Origin: Pseudomonas lurida
GTDB lineage: Bacteria; Pseudomonadota; Gammaproteobacteria; Pseudomonadales; Pseudomonadaceae
Assembly: GCF_013522705.1 (NCBI RefSeq)
Contig: NZ_JAAMRE010000029.1
Coordinates: 24,139 to 88,138 of the forward strand
DNA: 64,000 nt
Direction of reading: 5' to 3'
The notes beneath the pieces were generated by a model. The model did no database searches, had not been told where the DNA came from, and was given only the letters and a program-made list of their open reading frames with translations. Both the position numbers and the translations under genes were made by a program. Shown piece after piece: positions 1 to 8,804 of the stretch (positions are counted from its first letter, which is position 1; each line of letters opens with the position of its first letter).

Positions 1-9
1 CGCGATCAA

Positions 10-1302
10 TCAGAACACGTTGATCGGGTAGTCGGCGAACAGACGCAGTTCGTTACCACCTACGTTGTAGTTGCTGGCGTTGTTGGAGACGCGCAGCCAG
101 GACGCACGAGCGCGCAGGCTCAGGTCTTTGGCTGGGCCGCTCTGAACGACGTATTTGAACTGGTTGAAGATTTCACGCTCGGTGCCATCGCCACGGTTGG
201 TACCGTCGTCGATGTTGGTACCGCGCACGTAGGCCACGTTGTAGGTCAGGCCAGGCACGCCGAAGGTGGTGAAGTCCAGGCCGTAGCCGACCTGCCAGGA
301 ACGTTCGTCCTTGCCGTTGAAGTCGGACCAGTAGGAGTTGGCCAGCAGGATGGTGTTGCCGCCGTCGCCGATGCCGGTGTCCGGAGTGTTATCGCGGTAG
401 CCGCCATACAGGTAGCCGGTATCGCCAGTGCTGCGCTGATGGGCCACGGTGAAACTGTGCGGGCCGACAGCCCAGGTAGCGCCCAGGCTCCAGATTTTGT
501 TATCACGGGCATCGGCATCGCCGCGCTGTTCGGCGAAGCTCTTGTCCAGTTTGGTTTTGTAGCCGTTGAAGTCAAAGGTCAGCGACTGTTTTTCTGGCAG
601 GGCCAGCACGTAGTTGACGTTGACGTATTGCTTCTTCAGCACGTCTTCCATATCGGACGCGTACAGAGCGGCGGACAGGCTTTCGGTGAATTTATAGCTA
701 CCACCGAGGTAGTTGATGCTCTTTAGGTTACCGCTGTCGGTGCCTTCAGCACTCTTGCGCGCTTCCTTGGTGAAGTGACCGGCGTCCAGTTGCAGGCCTT
801 CGATCTCTTTGGAAACGATCGAGGTGCCGGTGTAGGTTTCGGACAACAGACGGGAGTTGTCGTAGGCCAGAACCGGTACGTTAGGAAACTGATCACCGTA
901 CTTGAGCACGGTGTTGGATACCCGGAACTTCACGGCAGCGCCGCCTTTGGCCAGGTCGTCGGCGGCTGAGCCACTGTCACCCTGCTTGAAAAAGTCAATA
1001 CCGCCAGCGCCGCTGCGGCCTTTACCACCGTCCAAGCGAATAGCGTACTGACCGATCACGTCCACACCGACACCGACGGTGCCCTGGGTGAAGCCGGATT
1101 CGAATTTGCCGATGAAGCCCTGGCCCCACTCGGCTTTGTCTTGCTTGCCGTTTTTGTAGTCACGGCTGATGTAGGCGTTACGTGCAGCGATATTCAGGTG
1201 GCTGTCTTCGACAAAACCCTTGGATTGGTCCTGGTCGTTGGCCATTGCTGTCGATGCGCTCAAAATCCCCAGAGCGATCAGACTCATCCGTTGCTTCAAC
1301 AT
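10..1302 (-). CDS. OprD-family outer-membrane porin
   Basis: The 430-residue product has a cleavable signal peptide (about residues 1-21, ending STAMA) and then alternating amphipathic stretches and Gly/Asp-rich loops typical of an 18-strand OprD barrel. Motifs usual in this family are visible: an N-terminal GFVEDS segment, a YRDNTPDTGIGDGG-type loop, and an aromatic C-terminus ending YPINVF, as outer-membrane barrels need for Bam recognition. OprD-type porins carry small basic or carboxylated nutrients across the outer membrane; the substrate cannot be told from sequence. The stop codon lies 10 bases from the window edge, so its downstream context is unseen. It is monocistronic as far as visible, with a strong hairpin upstream. 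Confidence 0.93.
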   Translation of the reverse strand: MLKQRMSLIALGILSASTAMANDQDQSKGFVEDSHLNIAARNAYISRDYKNGKQDKAEWGQGFIGKFESGFTQGTVGVGVDVIGQYAIRLDGGKGRSGAGGIDFFKQGDSGSAADDLAKGGAAVKFRVSNTVLKYGDQFPNVPVLAYDNSRLLSETYTGTSIVSKEIEGLQLDAGHFTKEARKSAEGTDSGNLKSINYLGGSYKFTESLSAALYASDMEDVLKKQYVNVNYVLALPEKQSLTFDFNGYKTKLDKSFAEQRGDADARDNKIWSLGATWAVGPHSFTVAHQRSTGDTGYLYGGYRDNTPDTGIGDGGNTILLANSYWSDFNGKDERSWQVGYGLDFTTFGVPGLTYNVAYVRGTNIDDGTNRGDGTEREIFNQFKYVVQSGPAKDLSLRARASWLRVSNNASNYNVGGNELRLFADYPINVF

Positions 1303-1380
1303 ATTCTTGTATTCCTTATTACGGGTTGAGTACGCGCTGCAACACCAGGCTCCATGTCACTTTTCTGGTGTCGACTTTCC

Positions 1381-1429
1381 AAAAAAAGAAGGCCCGCGGA
1401 TGTGTGAACATCGCGCGAGCCTTTTTTTA
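1381..1429. terminator. bidirectional intrinsic terminator between small ORF and oprD-like gene
   Basis: A run of seven A, a GC-rich hairpin (AAGGCCCGCGGATGT / ACATCGCGCGAGCCTT, one imperfection) and a run of seven T. On the minus strand it would stop transcription from the small gene at 1570-1782 before the porin, leaving the porin to its own promoter in the roughly 80 bases between. Confidence 0.75.
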
Positions 1430-1569
1430 TTGGAAGAGTCATGGCGGTTAGCCACAGGCGTTGGGCGCAATCCTAGTCGCGCGCTGAATGATGTGTCAAT
1501 TTCGTGAATCGTCTGTATTTAGGCGAAATAATTCTAAGCAGCCGCTGATGGCGTGTTTAAAAACGACAC

Positions 1570-1782
1570 TTAGTTGCGCATCAGTTCGCACAACGCGTGC
1601 ACTTCATCCTCACTGAACAACCCCTGCGGGTAGCGTTCACTCAATACACTGCGCGGGTCGGGCTGCCCGACGTGCCGCGTGCTGTTTTCCTTCAACCAGA
1701 GCGCCAGTGCATGGATGGCGTCACCGTCGACCCGCGAGGGGTGAAGCGGGCGTCCGTACATAGGATTGATTTCGGCGTTCAT
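1570..1782 (-). CDS. small conserved hypothetical protein, 70 aa
   Basis: I chose the ATG at 1782 (MNAEINPMYGRPL) rather than the longer in-frame start at 1824, because GGAGAG lies nine bases upstream of it on the minus strand. The product is soluble and acidic, with no signal peptide or membrane segment. It has an N-terminal P-x-Y-G-R-P-L-H-P-S segment and ends with a helical ELMRN tail. I do not recognise a characterised family. It sits alone between two terminators, with a poly-T hairpin after it and another terminator before it that serves the agmatine deiminase gene. Size, good ribosome site and flanking terminators support a real gene; function unknown. Confidence 0.6.
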   Translation of the reverse strand: MNAEINPMYGRPLHPSRVDGDAIHALALWLKENSTRHVGQPDPRSVLSERYPQGLFSEDEVHALCELMRN

Positions 1783-1924
1783 TTCAGCGCTCTCTCCGAC
1801 TGCGTGAGCGGCTAACTTACTCAAGGTTTATGACAGAACTGCGCAGTCATCACCTTGGGCCACTGCTATGGCAACACCGATACAAGAGCTATGCCAAGAC
1901 GCTCTGTTCACCGGTGCCCGCGCA

Positions 1925-1959
1925 TAAAAAAGCCCGCAACCTTGCGGGGCCGCGGGCTT
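1925..1959 (-). terminator. intrinsic terminator of aguA
   Basis: Perfect stem AGCCCGC / GCGGGCT with a 14-base loop. On the minus strand it is followed by a run of T, 60 bases after the aguA stop codon. Confidence 0.8.
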
Positions 1960-2019
1960 GCCTTGCACGCTGAAAACGCGTAGCGACAGGCCGTCGTCAG
2001 TGCGCTGTTACAACTGCAC

Positions 2020-3126
2020 TCAACTTTTGTGCGCAGCGGGCTGCTGTTGGGTCAGGCAGTGGATGTTGCCGCCACCCAGTAACAGTTCACGGCCGGGCAC
2101 CATCACCACTTCATGCTGCGGGAACAGGTTCTGCAAAATATTCCTGGCGTCGTGGTCGAGCGGGTCGTCGAAGCTCGGCGCAATGATGCCGCCGTTGACG
2201 ATCAGGAAGTTAACGTAGGAACCCGCCAGCCGCACGGTCGGATTGCGCTCCTGGGAGCCATCCACCGGGTCGACACCGGCGCACTCTGCTTCGGTGGCGT
2301 ACAACGGCCCCGGAATCGGCATCTTATGCACTGTGAACGAGCGGCCCTGGGCGTCCGTGCTGTTTTGCAGCACATCCATGGCCGCGTGGCAGCGTGCATA
2401 GTTGGGGTCCTGCGGGTCATCGGTCCAGGCCAACAGCACTTCGCCGGGCCGCACGTAGCAGCAGAAGTTATCCACATGGCCGTCGGTTTCATCGTTAAAC
2501 AAACCGTCCGGCAGCCAGATGATCTTATCCACAGCCAGGTTGGCGCTCAGCACCGCTTCGATCTGCGCGCGGTCGAGGTGCGGGTTGCGATTGCGATTAA
2601 GCAGGCATTCCTCTGTGGTGATCAGCGTGCCTTCGCCATCGACGTGGATCGAGCCGCCCTCCAGCACAAAACCTTCGGTACGGTAGCGGGGCGCGCGCTC
2701 GATCTCCAGGATCTTGCCGCCTACTTGCGCGTCACGGTTCCACGGCGCGTACAGGCCACCGTCGAAACCGCCCCAGGCATTGAAGTCCCAGTTCACCCCG
2801 CGCACTTCGCCACTGTTGTTGATCACGAAGGTCGGGCCGGTATCGCGCACCCAGGCGTCATCGCTGGACATTTCCACCACGCGAATGTTTGGCACATCCA
2901 GGCGCGACCGGGCGTTTTCGTACTGGCCGGCGGATACACACACGGTCACCGGTTCGAACCGCGCAATGGCCTTGGCCACGGCCACATGAGCGGCCTGCGC
3001 CGGCTTGCCGCCCAGGCGCCAGTTGTCCGGGCGCTCGGGCCAGATCATCCAGGTCTGGGTCTGCGGCGCCCATTCGGCGGGCATGTGAAAGCCATCGGCG
3101 CGAGGGGTGCTGTGCAAAGTGGTCAT
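2020..3126 (-). CDS. aguA: agmatine deiminase
   Basis: This 368-residue cytosolic enzyme hydrolyses agmatine to N-carbamoylputrescine and ammonia in the arginine-decarboxylase route to putrescine. Family signatures are clear: the early MPAEWAPQTQTWMIWPERPDNW block, the SSDDAWVRDTGPTFV substrate loop (Asp-Asp and Arg), GGFDGG, an FVLEGGSIHVDGEGT segment, ETDGHVDNF with the catalytic His, and the C-terminal GGGNIHCLT with the nucleophilic Cys near residue 357. Length matches the family. The usual partner aguB (N-carbamoylputrescine amidohydrolase) is not next to it here. The adjacent same-strand gene upstream is a large aminotransferase fusion, which may handle a downstream amine. Its own promoter should lie at 3127-3245. 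Confidence 0.96.
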   Translation of the reverse strand: MTTLHSTPRADGFHMPAEWAPQTQTWMIWPERPDNWRLGGKPAQAAHVAVAKAIARFEPVTVCVSAGQYENARSRLDVPNIRVVEMSSDDAWVRDTGPTFVINNSGEVRGVNWDFNAWGGFDGGLYAPWNRDAQVGGKILEIERAPRYRTEGFVLEGGSIHVDGEGTLITTEECLLNRNRNPHLDRAQIEAVLSANLAVDKIIWLPDGLFNDETDGHVDNFCCYVRPGEVLLAWTDDPQDPNYARCHAAMDVLQNSTDAQGRSFTVHKMPIPGPLYATEAECAGVDPVDGSQERNPTVRLAGSYVNFLIVNGGIIAPSFDDPLDHDARNILQNLFPQHEVVMVPGRELLLGGGNIHCLTQQQPAAHKS

Positions 3127-3245
3127 GGCGATCAGTGCTCCGAAGGGTGTGGGTCGACTTTATAACGGATAAAAATCGGCTTTAAAAGCAAATCAAGGGC
3201 AGAAATAAGAGCCTTCTCGTTTTATCCTCGATAAGAATCGACTAT
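3127..3245 (-). promoter_or_regulatory. probable aguA promoter region with two similar AT-rich sites
   Basis: The gap holds GATAAAAATCG (3168-3178) and GATAAGAATCG (3230-3240), near-identical direct copies 62 bases apart. Each is built on an (N)GAT-NNNN-ATCG dyad. This would fit two sites for one regulator in front of aguA. No clear -35/-10 pair was identified. Confidence 0.35.
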
Positions 3246-6155
3246 TTACAACTGTTCATCGAGCACCTTCGACAGCATATCGACGAAGAAATCCACACTA
3301 TGCCGAGAGGTGACCATCGGTGGTTTGATCTTGAGGATGTTCAGATAGTCGCCGGTAGGCTGCATGAAAATGCCCAACTCACGTAAACGGTCACACAGCA
3401 ATTTGGTTTCCTCGGTCGCCGGTTCCAGGGTTTGCCGGTCGCGCACTAACTCCAGGCCCAGATAGAAACCGGAACCGTGCACGGCCCCGACCAACGGGTG
3501 ACGCTCGATCAGGGCTTCCAGACGAGCTTTGAAATGTCCGCCCACGACTTGGGCGTTTTCCCACAGTTTTTCTTCTTCCATCACATCCAGCACCGCCATG
3601 CCGATCCGGCAGCTGACGGGGCTGCCGCCTGAGGATGAGAAGAAATAACCTTCGGCCTCCAGCGCTTCAGCGATTTCGCGGCGGGTAATCACCGCACCCA
3701 GTGGCTGGCCGTTGCCCATGCCTTTGGCCATGGTGATGATATCGGGCACTACGCCCTGCTCCTCAAAGCCCCAGAAAAAACGCCCCATGCGGCCATAACC
3801 GACTTGCACTTCATCGGCGATGCACACGCCGCCTCGGGCGCGTACCAGGCCATACACTTGCTGCAAGTAACCCGGCGGCAGCGAGATGCCACCGGCATTG
3901 CCATATACCGGCTCGCAGATGAACCCTGCCAACTGGCGTTTGCTGGCGGCGATTTTCGCCAGGTTATGTTCCACGCTTCTTACGTAGTCCGGCGCACTGT
4001 CCTGCCCGCGGAACTCACCGCGATAGGTATTGGGCGCGGTCACCGGGTGCACCCAGTCCGGGCGGCTGCTCAGGGCCTGAGGGTTGTCGGCAATCGACGT
4101 GGACACCGCGTCTGCCGCCACCGACCAGCCGTGATAGGCCTCCAGCACGCTGAGCATGTCGCGCCCGCCGCTGAAGGCCCAGGCCAGGCGGATAGCCAGG
4201 TCGTTGGCCTCGGTGCCGCTGTTGACCAGAAACACACGGTCCATGCCCTCCGGCGCCAGGGCCAGCAAGCGTTCGGAAAACTCCGTGACCGCCGCGTAGT
4301 GAAAGCGCGAGTTGGTGTTGAGCAACGACCATTGCCGCGCCGCTACCGCGGCCATGCGTGGATGCCCATGGCCCAGCACCGCCACGTTGTTGAGCATGTC
4401 CAGGTAGGAACGCCCGTGCATGTCGATCAGGTGGTTGCGCCAGCCGCGCTCGATGCGCGGCGGGTCGGTGTAATAGTGCTTCTGCGAGCGGGCGAAACTG
4501 GCGTCCCGGCGGGCCAGCAGGGTCTGGGCGTCCAGTTCAGGCTCGGCGTCGCAGGCCAGCCCCAGCACAGCGCCGGGCGACGGGCACAGGGTTTGCCAGG
4601 CCTGCGCGCGCGAGGGGGTGCAAAACAGCGGCGGTTCGAGGTCGGCAAGGCACAATTGCACGATCAGCGGCGCCACCACCTCACCCAACCGTTGCCCCTC
4701 GACCAACAATGCACCGGATTTGAGCGAGGTGCTCACACCCCACACACGCACGCTCAACTCGACGCCCTGCAGGCGCACCCGCCCGTCGGCCTCGTGGTGC
4801 AGCGTACCGGCAAAGGGCGCTTCCACCCCTGTGCCATGCGGCACGTGCAGCTCCACGTGCAGAGCAAAGGTATCCGCCTCGGTGGCGGTGTCAGGACGGG
4901 TACGCGACAACCGATATTGCCCATATCGACTGGCCGCCAACCCATGCAGCGTGGCCGCTTCGTCCAGCAACCTGCGATCGACGCCGGGCGTCTCCCAATT
5001 GCCGGCCTCGAAGTGTGGGCTGAGCACGCCCAGGTCGATCAACGCGAATTCGCGGCCGACCAGCTCCGGTAACAGCGGGGCGAAGTCCTGGCTGGCGATC
5101 GGTGTCGGCGTTTCGCCAACGCTGCCCAAAATCGCCGCTTCCATCAGCTCGAACGGCACCGAGGTGGCCACGTGGAAGATTTCCAACTCGTGTTCGGCAT
5201 TTTTCAGCAAGTAGCTGTTATCCGGGTCCAAATGTTGCTGCTGCTCACTGCTCAGTACCAATACCGCCGCCCGTGCGACGATCAACGGCCACAGCGCCTG
5301 CAACTCCTCGCGTTGCAAAGGGGTCACGGCATGGCAGGCCTGAATCGCCGGCAAAATCGCAAAAGGGTCGCCCTCGGCGTGGTGCAGCAAGGCCGCGCAG
5401 GTCACCGACAGGTCAGCGATGCGCCAAGTGTGAACCAGGTCGCCAAAGTCGATTACCCCCTGGATCTGCCACTGACGCTGGGCATCACGCTGCCACAGCA
5501 CGTTGTCATCGGTGATATCCATATGAACGGCTTGCCACGGCAGGCGCTCGACCAGGGGCCGAATACGGGCTTGAACCTGCGCGCTCACGCGCTCCAACGC
5601 CTCGCGATGCGCAAGGTCTTGCAGGCTGGCCAACAGGTGGGCGATCAGCTCCAGAGCATGGCGCGGGTCCCACTGCAGGGTGCGCTCAAGGCCCCCATGC
5701 TCGAACGGCGCGAGCGCCAGGCTCATGCGGCCGCACAGGTCACCGAAGCCGGCCATCACCTCGCGACCCAGGTGGGGCCTGTGGGTCAATGGCTGGCCGT
5801 CGAGATAGTCCAGCAGGCGCAAGTGCAGGGTTTGTCCGCCGATTGACAGGGTGAGCAATTCATCGCCGGCCAGGGTCTTGATCACCTTGGGCACGCGCAC
5901 ATCGGCGTGGGTCTGCAAATGACTGAGCGCCGCGTGCTGAGCCTGCAGCTCCAGCGCCGCGTAGTCACCTCGACAGATTTTCAGAACAAACCGACCCTGG
6001 GGGGTGTCGACTCTGTAATTGAGGTCTTGCTGGCTGCCGAGCGACTGCAAAGTGCCAGCAAGGCCATAGTGCTGCGCCAGGAGTTGAGTTGCTTGATCGG
6101 GGCCTACTTGCGGGCAAGGTAGACTGGCGCGATGGATCAACGTGGCGAGCAGCAT
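3246..6155 (-). CDS. trifunctional fusion: APH-like kinase, M23-like domain, class III PLP aminotransferase
   Basis: At 969 residues this is far longer than a stand-alone class III aminotransferase (about 430). Residues 1-320 are an aminoglycoside-phosphotransferase/choline-kinase fold with the Brenner motif HMDITDDN (His211, Asp213, Asn218) and the metal-binding DFGD (236-239). Residues about 360-510 resemble a degenerate M23/lysostaphin-type beta domain (HVELHVPHGTGVEAPFAGTL). Residues about 540-969 are the aminotransferase, with NSGTEAND, IADEVQVGYGR and the PLP-lysine in TMAKGMGNG (Lys811). Such fusions occur in proteobacteria. Relatives of the aminotransferase part act on phosphoethanolamine or hydroxylysine phosphate, so kinase-then-lyase action on one amine is a plausible inference. 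It lies just upstream of aguA on the same strand. Confidence 0.9.
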   Translation of the reverse strand: MLLATLIHRASLPCPQVGPDQATQLLAQHYGLAGTLQSLGSQQDLNYRVDTPQGRFVLKICRGDYAALELQAQHAALSHLQTHADVRVPKVIKTLAGDELLTLSIGGQTLHLRLLDYLDGQPLTHRPHLGREVMAGFGDLCGRMSLALAPFEHGGLERTLQWDPRHALELIAHLLASLQDLAHREALERVSAQVQARIRPLVERLPWQAVHMDITDDNVLWQRDAQRQWQIQGVIDFGDLVHTWRIADLSVTCAALLHHAEGDPFAILPAIQACHAVTPLQREELQALWPLIVARAAVLVLSSEQQQHLDPDNSYLLKNAEHELEIFHVATSVPFELMEAAILGSVGETPTPIASQDFAPLLPELVGREFALIDLGVLSPHFEAGNWETPGVDRRLLDEAATLHGLAASRYGQYRLSRTRPDTATEADTFALHVELHVPHGTGVEAPFAGTLHHEADGRVRLQGVELSVRVWGVSTSLKSGALLVEGQRLGEVVAPLIVQLCLADLEPPLFCTPSRAQAWQTLCPSPGAVLGLACDAEPELDAQTLLARRDASFARSQKHYYTDPPRIERGWRNHLIDMHGRSYLDMLNNVAVLGHGHPRMAAVAARQWSLLNTNSRFHYAAVTEFSERLLALAPEGMDRVFLVNSGTEANDLAIRLAWAFSGGRDMLSVLEAYHGWSVAADAVSTSIADNPQALSSRPDWVHPVTAPNTYRGEFRGQDSAPDYVRSVEHNLAKIAASKRQLAGFICEPVYGNAGGISLPPGYLQQVYGLVRARGGVCIADEVQVGYGRMGRFFWGFEEQGVVPDIITMAKGMGNGQPLGAVITRREIAEALEAEGYFFSSSGGSPVSCRIGMAVLDVMEEEKLWENAQVVGGHFKARLEALIERHPLVGAVHGSGFYLGLELVRDRQTLEPATEETKLLCDRLRELGIFMQPTGDYLNILKIKPPMVTSRHSVDFFVDMLSKVLDEQL

Positions 6156-6307
6156 GATGGCGATCTCTGTTTTTATCAGGCACCTATATCGCCATTGTTC
6201 ATTGGGTTAAGCAACCCCCGGTGCCAACTGCACTTGCGCTGCCCGACGCCACAACTCAAGCTATGCCCCACTCGCTCGATGTCCGTCTAAGGAAAAGGCT
6301 CCCCGAC

Positions 6308-7390
6308 ATGCGTATTCTCATCACCGGCGGTGCCGGTTTTATTGGCTCTGCCCTTATCCGTCACCTTATCCAAAACACCGAGCATGAAGTGCTCAACCTC
6401 GACAAACTCACGTATGCCGGCAACCTGGAGTCGCTGACCAGCATCGCGTCCAACAGCCGCTACGAGTTCGTCCAGGCCGATATCATCGACCAGGCCACCG
6501 TCAGCACCGTGCTGGCGCGCTTCGAGCCCCAGGCCATCATGCACCTGGCCGCCGAGTCCCACGTCGACCGTTCGATTGATGGCCCGTCGGATTTTATCCA
6601 GACCAACATCGTCGGCACCTACAGCCTGCTCGAAGCTACCCGCGCCTATTGGCATAAGCTGGCCGAACCTGCCAAAAGCGCTTTCCGCTTCCATCATATT
6701 TCCACCGATGAAGTGTATGGCGACCTGCACGGGGTGGACGATCTGTTCACCGAGACCACGCCCTACGCACCCAGCTCGCCCTACTCCGCCAGCAAGGCCG
6801 CTTCCGACCATCTGGTGCGCGCCTGGCAGCGTACCTATGGCCTGCCTGTGCTGCTGACCAACTGCTCGAACAACTACGGGCCGTTCCATTTCCCCGAAAA
6901 GCTGATCCCGTTGGTGATTCTCAACGCCCTCGCGGGTAAGCCATTACCGGTCTATGGTGATGGTTTGCAGGTGCGCGACTGGCTGTTCGTCGAAGACCAC
7001 GCCCGCGCCCTGCTGAAAGTGGTCACCGAAGGCGTGGTTGGCGAGACCTACAATATCGGCGGGCACAACGAGCAAAAGAACATCGACGTGGTACGCGGTA
7101 TCTGCACCCTGCTGGAAGAGCTGGCACCACAGCGGCCCGCAGGCGTCGCGCAATTCAGCGACCTGATCACCTTCGTCAAGGATCGTCCAGGTCACGACCA
7201 ACGCTACGCGATCGACGCCAGCAAGATCGAGCGCGAGCTGGGCTGGGTTCCGGAAGAAACCTTCGAAAGCGGCCTGCGCAAAACCGTGCAGTGGTACCTC
7301 GATAACCTGGAATGGTGCCGCAGGGTCCAGGACGGCAGTTATCAGGGCGAACGTTTGGGCAACACCGACATGAAGGATCTGATTGCATGA
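6308..7390 (+). CDS. rmlB: dTDP-glucose 4,6-dehydratase
   Basis: This enzyme converts dTDP-D-glucose to dTDP-4-dehydro-6-deoxyglucose, the second step to dTDP-L-rhamnose for lipopolysaccharide or exopolysaccharide. The start at 6308 (MRILITGG) was preferred to an in-frame ATG 87 bases upstream, because the Rossmann glycine motif GGAGFIG then sits at residues 7-13 as in the family and AAGGA lies upstream. Catalytic residues are visible: T133-D134-E135 and Y159-xxx-K163 (PYSASK). NNYGPFHFPEKLIP and VRDWLFVEDH are diagnostic. The 360-residue length is normal. It is first gene of the rml operon; its stop overlaps the rmlA start. Confidence 0.97.
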   Translation: MRILITGGAGFIGSALIRHLIQNTEHEVLNLDKLTYAGNLESLTSIASNSRYEFVQADIIDQATVSTVLARFEPQAIMHLAAESHVDRSIDGPSDFIQTNIVGTYSLLEATRAYWHKLAEPAKSAFRFHHISTDEVYGDLHGVDDLFTETTPYAPSSPYSASKAASDHLVRAWQRTYGLPVLLTNCSNNYGPFHFPEKLIPLVILNALAGKPLPVYGDGLQVRDWLFVEDHARALLKVVTEGVVGETYNIGGHNEQKNIDVVRGICTLLEELAPQRPAGVAQFSDLITFVKDRPGHDQRYAIDASKIERELGWVPEETFESGLRKTVQWYLDNLEWCRRVQDGSYQGERLGNTDMKDLIA

Positions 7391-8262
7391 TGAAGGGAAT
7401 CGTATTGGCCGGTGGCTCCGGCACGCGTTTGCACCCCATTACCCTGGGCGTGTCCAAACAACTGTTGCCGGTGTACGACAAGCCGATGATCTACTACCCG
7501 ATCTCAGTGCTGATGCTGGCGGGGATCAAGGACATCCTGGTGATTTCCACACCGGTGGACTTGCCGCAATACCGCAACCTGCTGGGCGATGGCAGCCAGT
7601 TCGGCGTGCGATTCAGCTACGCGGAGCAGCCGTCGCCTGATGGCTTGGCCCAAGCGTTCATCATCGGCGAAGAGTTTATCGGCGATGATCCGGTCTGTTT
7701 GATCCTGGGCGACAATATCTTCCACGGTCAGCATTTCGGCGATCAATTGCGCACCGCCGCCAATCGCCCGTCCGGCGCCACGGTATTCGGTTACTGGGTC
7801 AAGGATCCCGAACGTTTCGGTGTGATCGATTTCGACAAGGAAGGCCGTGCGCTGTCCATCGAAGAAAAACCCGCCAAGCCCAAATCCAGCTACGCCGTGA
7901 CCGGCCTGTACTTCTACGACAACGATGTGATCAAGATCGCCAAGGCGGTCAAGCCTTCGCCTCGTGGTGAACTGGAGATCACCGACGTCAACAATGCCTA
8001 CCTCAAGCGTGGCGACCTGCATGTTGAACGCTTTGGCCGTGGTTTTGCCTGGCTCGACACCGGCACACACGACAGCTTGCTTGAGGCCTCGACGTACGTG
8101 CAGACCATCGAACATCGCCAAGGGTTGAAAGTGGCATGCCTTGAAGAAATCGCCTACGAAAATGGCTGGATCGATCGGGATTATTTGCTTGAGCGCGCCA
8201 AATATTTCGGCAAGACCGGCTATGGTCAATATTTGTTCACCCTCGCCAAGGAAACTACATGA
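7387..8262 (+). CDS. rmlA: glucose-1-phosphate thymidylyltransferase
   Basis: The 291-residue enzyme joins glucose-1-phosphate and dTTP to dTDP-glucose, the committed step of dTDP-rhamnose synthesis. The nucleotide-binding signature MKGIVLAGGSGTRLHP is at the N-terminus, followed by SKQLLPVYDKPMIYYP and, later, LGDNIFHG and VIDFDKEGRALSIEEKP. Two adjacent ATGs (7387, 7390) are possible starts. The first makes an ATGA overlap with rmlB, implying translational coupling. Length and motifs are those of the tetrameric, feedback-inhibited family. Confidence 0.97.
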   Translation: MMKGIVLAGGSGTRLHPITLGVSKQLLPVYDKPMIYYPISVLMLAGIKDILVISTPVDLPQYRNLLGDGSQFGVRFSYAEQPSPDGLAQAFIIGEEFIGDDPVCLILGDNIFHGQHFGDQLRTAANRPSGATVFGYWVKDPERFGVIDFDKEGRALSIEEKPAKPKSSYAVTGLYFYDNDVIKIAKAVKPSPRGELEITDVNNAYLKRGDLHVERFGRGFAWLDTGTHDSLLEASTYVQTIEHRQGLKVACLEEIAYENGWIDRDYLLERAKYFGKTGYGQYLFTLAKETT

Positions 8263-8804
8263 AGGTAACCGCCACTGAGCTGCCCGGTGTATTGGTCATC
8301 GAGCCAAAGGTTTTTGGCGACGAACGCGGCTTTTTCTACGAGAGTTTCAACGCGCGAGCATTTGCCGACGCCACCGGACTGCAGCAGCAGTTTGTGCAGG
8401 ACAATCACTCACGCTCGCAGAAAGGGGTGTTACGCGGCCTCCACTATCAGGTGCAACACGCCCAAGGCAAGCTGGTCCGAGTGACGGCTGGCGAGGTACT
8501 GGACGTGGCAGTGGATATACGCCGCAGTTCGCCGAATTTCGGCAAGTGGGCCAGTGTGCGCCTGTCGGCCGATAACAATCGTCAACTATGGATACCTCCT
8601 GGATTCGCTCATGGTTTTGTGGTGCTCAGCGACTATGCGGAGTTTCTCTACAAGACCACGGACTACTACACGCCGGAGGCCGAGCGATGCATTCGCTGGG
8701 ACGACAGTGAACTCAACATCGATTGGCAATTGAGCAGCCCGCCGACCCTGTCCACCAAGGACCAGAACGGCGCGCGGTTTAATGAGGCCGAAGTGTTTCC
8801 ATGA
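8259..8804 (+). CDS. rmlC: dTDP-4-dehydrorhamnose 3,5-epimerase
   Basis: The 181-residue cupin epimerises C3 and C5 of the 4-keto sugar. FVQDNHSRSQKGVLRGLHYQ carries the catalytic His62. LWIPPGFAHGF and the Y-K-T-T-D-Y-Y substrate segment near 131-137 complete the active site. The ATG overlaps the rmlA stop codon (ATGA), and its own stop overlaps rmlD. Confidence 0.97.
   Translation: MKVTATELPGVLVIEPKVFGDERGFFYESFNARAFADATGLQQQFVQDNHSRSQKGVLRGLHYQVQHAQGKLVRVTAGEVLDVAVDIRRSSPNFGKWASVRLSADNNRQLWIPPGFAHGFVVLSDYAEFLYKTTDYYTPEAERCIRWDDSELNIDWQLSSPPTLSTKDQNGARFNEAEVFP

Noticed and set aside
2113..3165. 350-codon plus-strand ORF opposite aguA
   Set aside because: Shadow of a high-GC coding frame; aguA has all family motifs and this frame has none.
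3804..5072. 422-codon plus-strand ORF inside the aminotransferase fusion
   Set aside because: Antisense shadow; composition is Arg/Gly/His-rich without domain signal.
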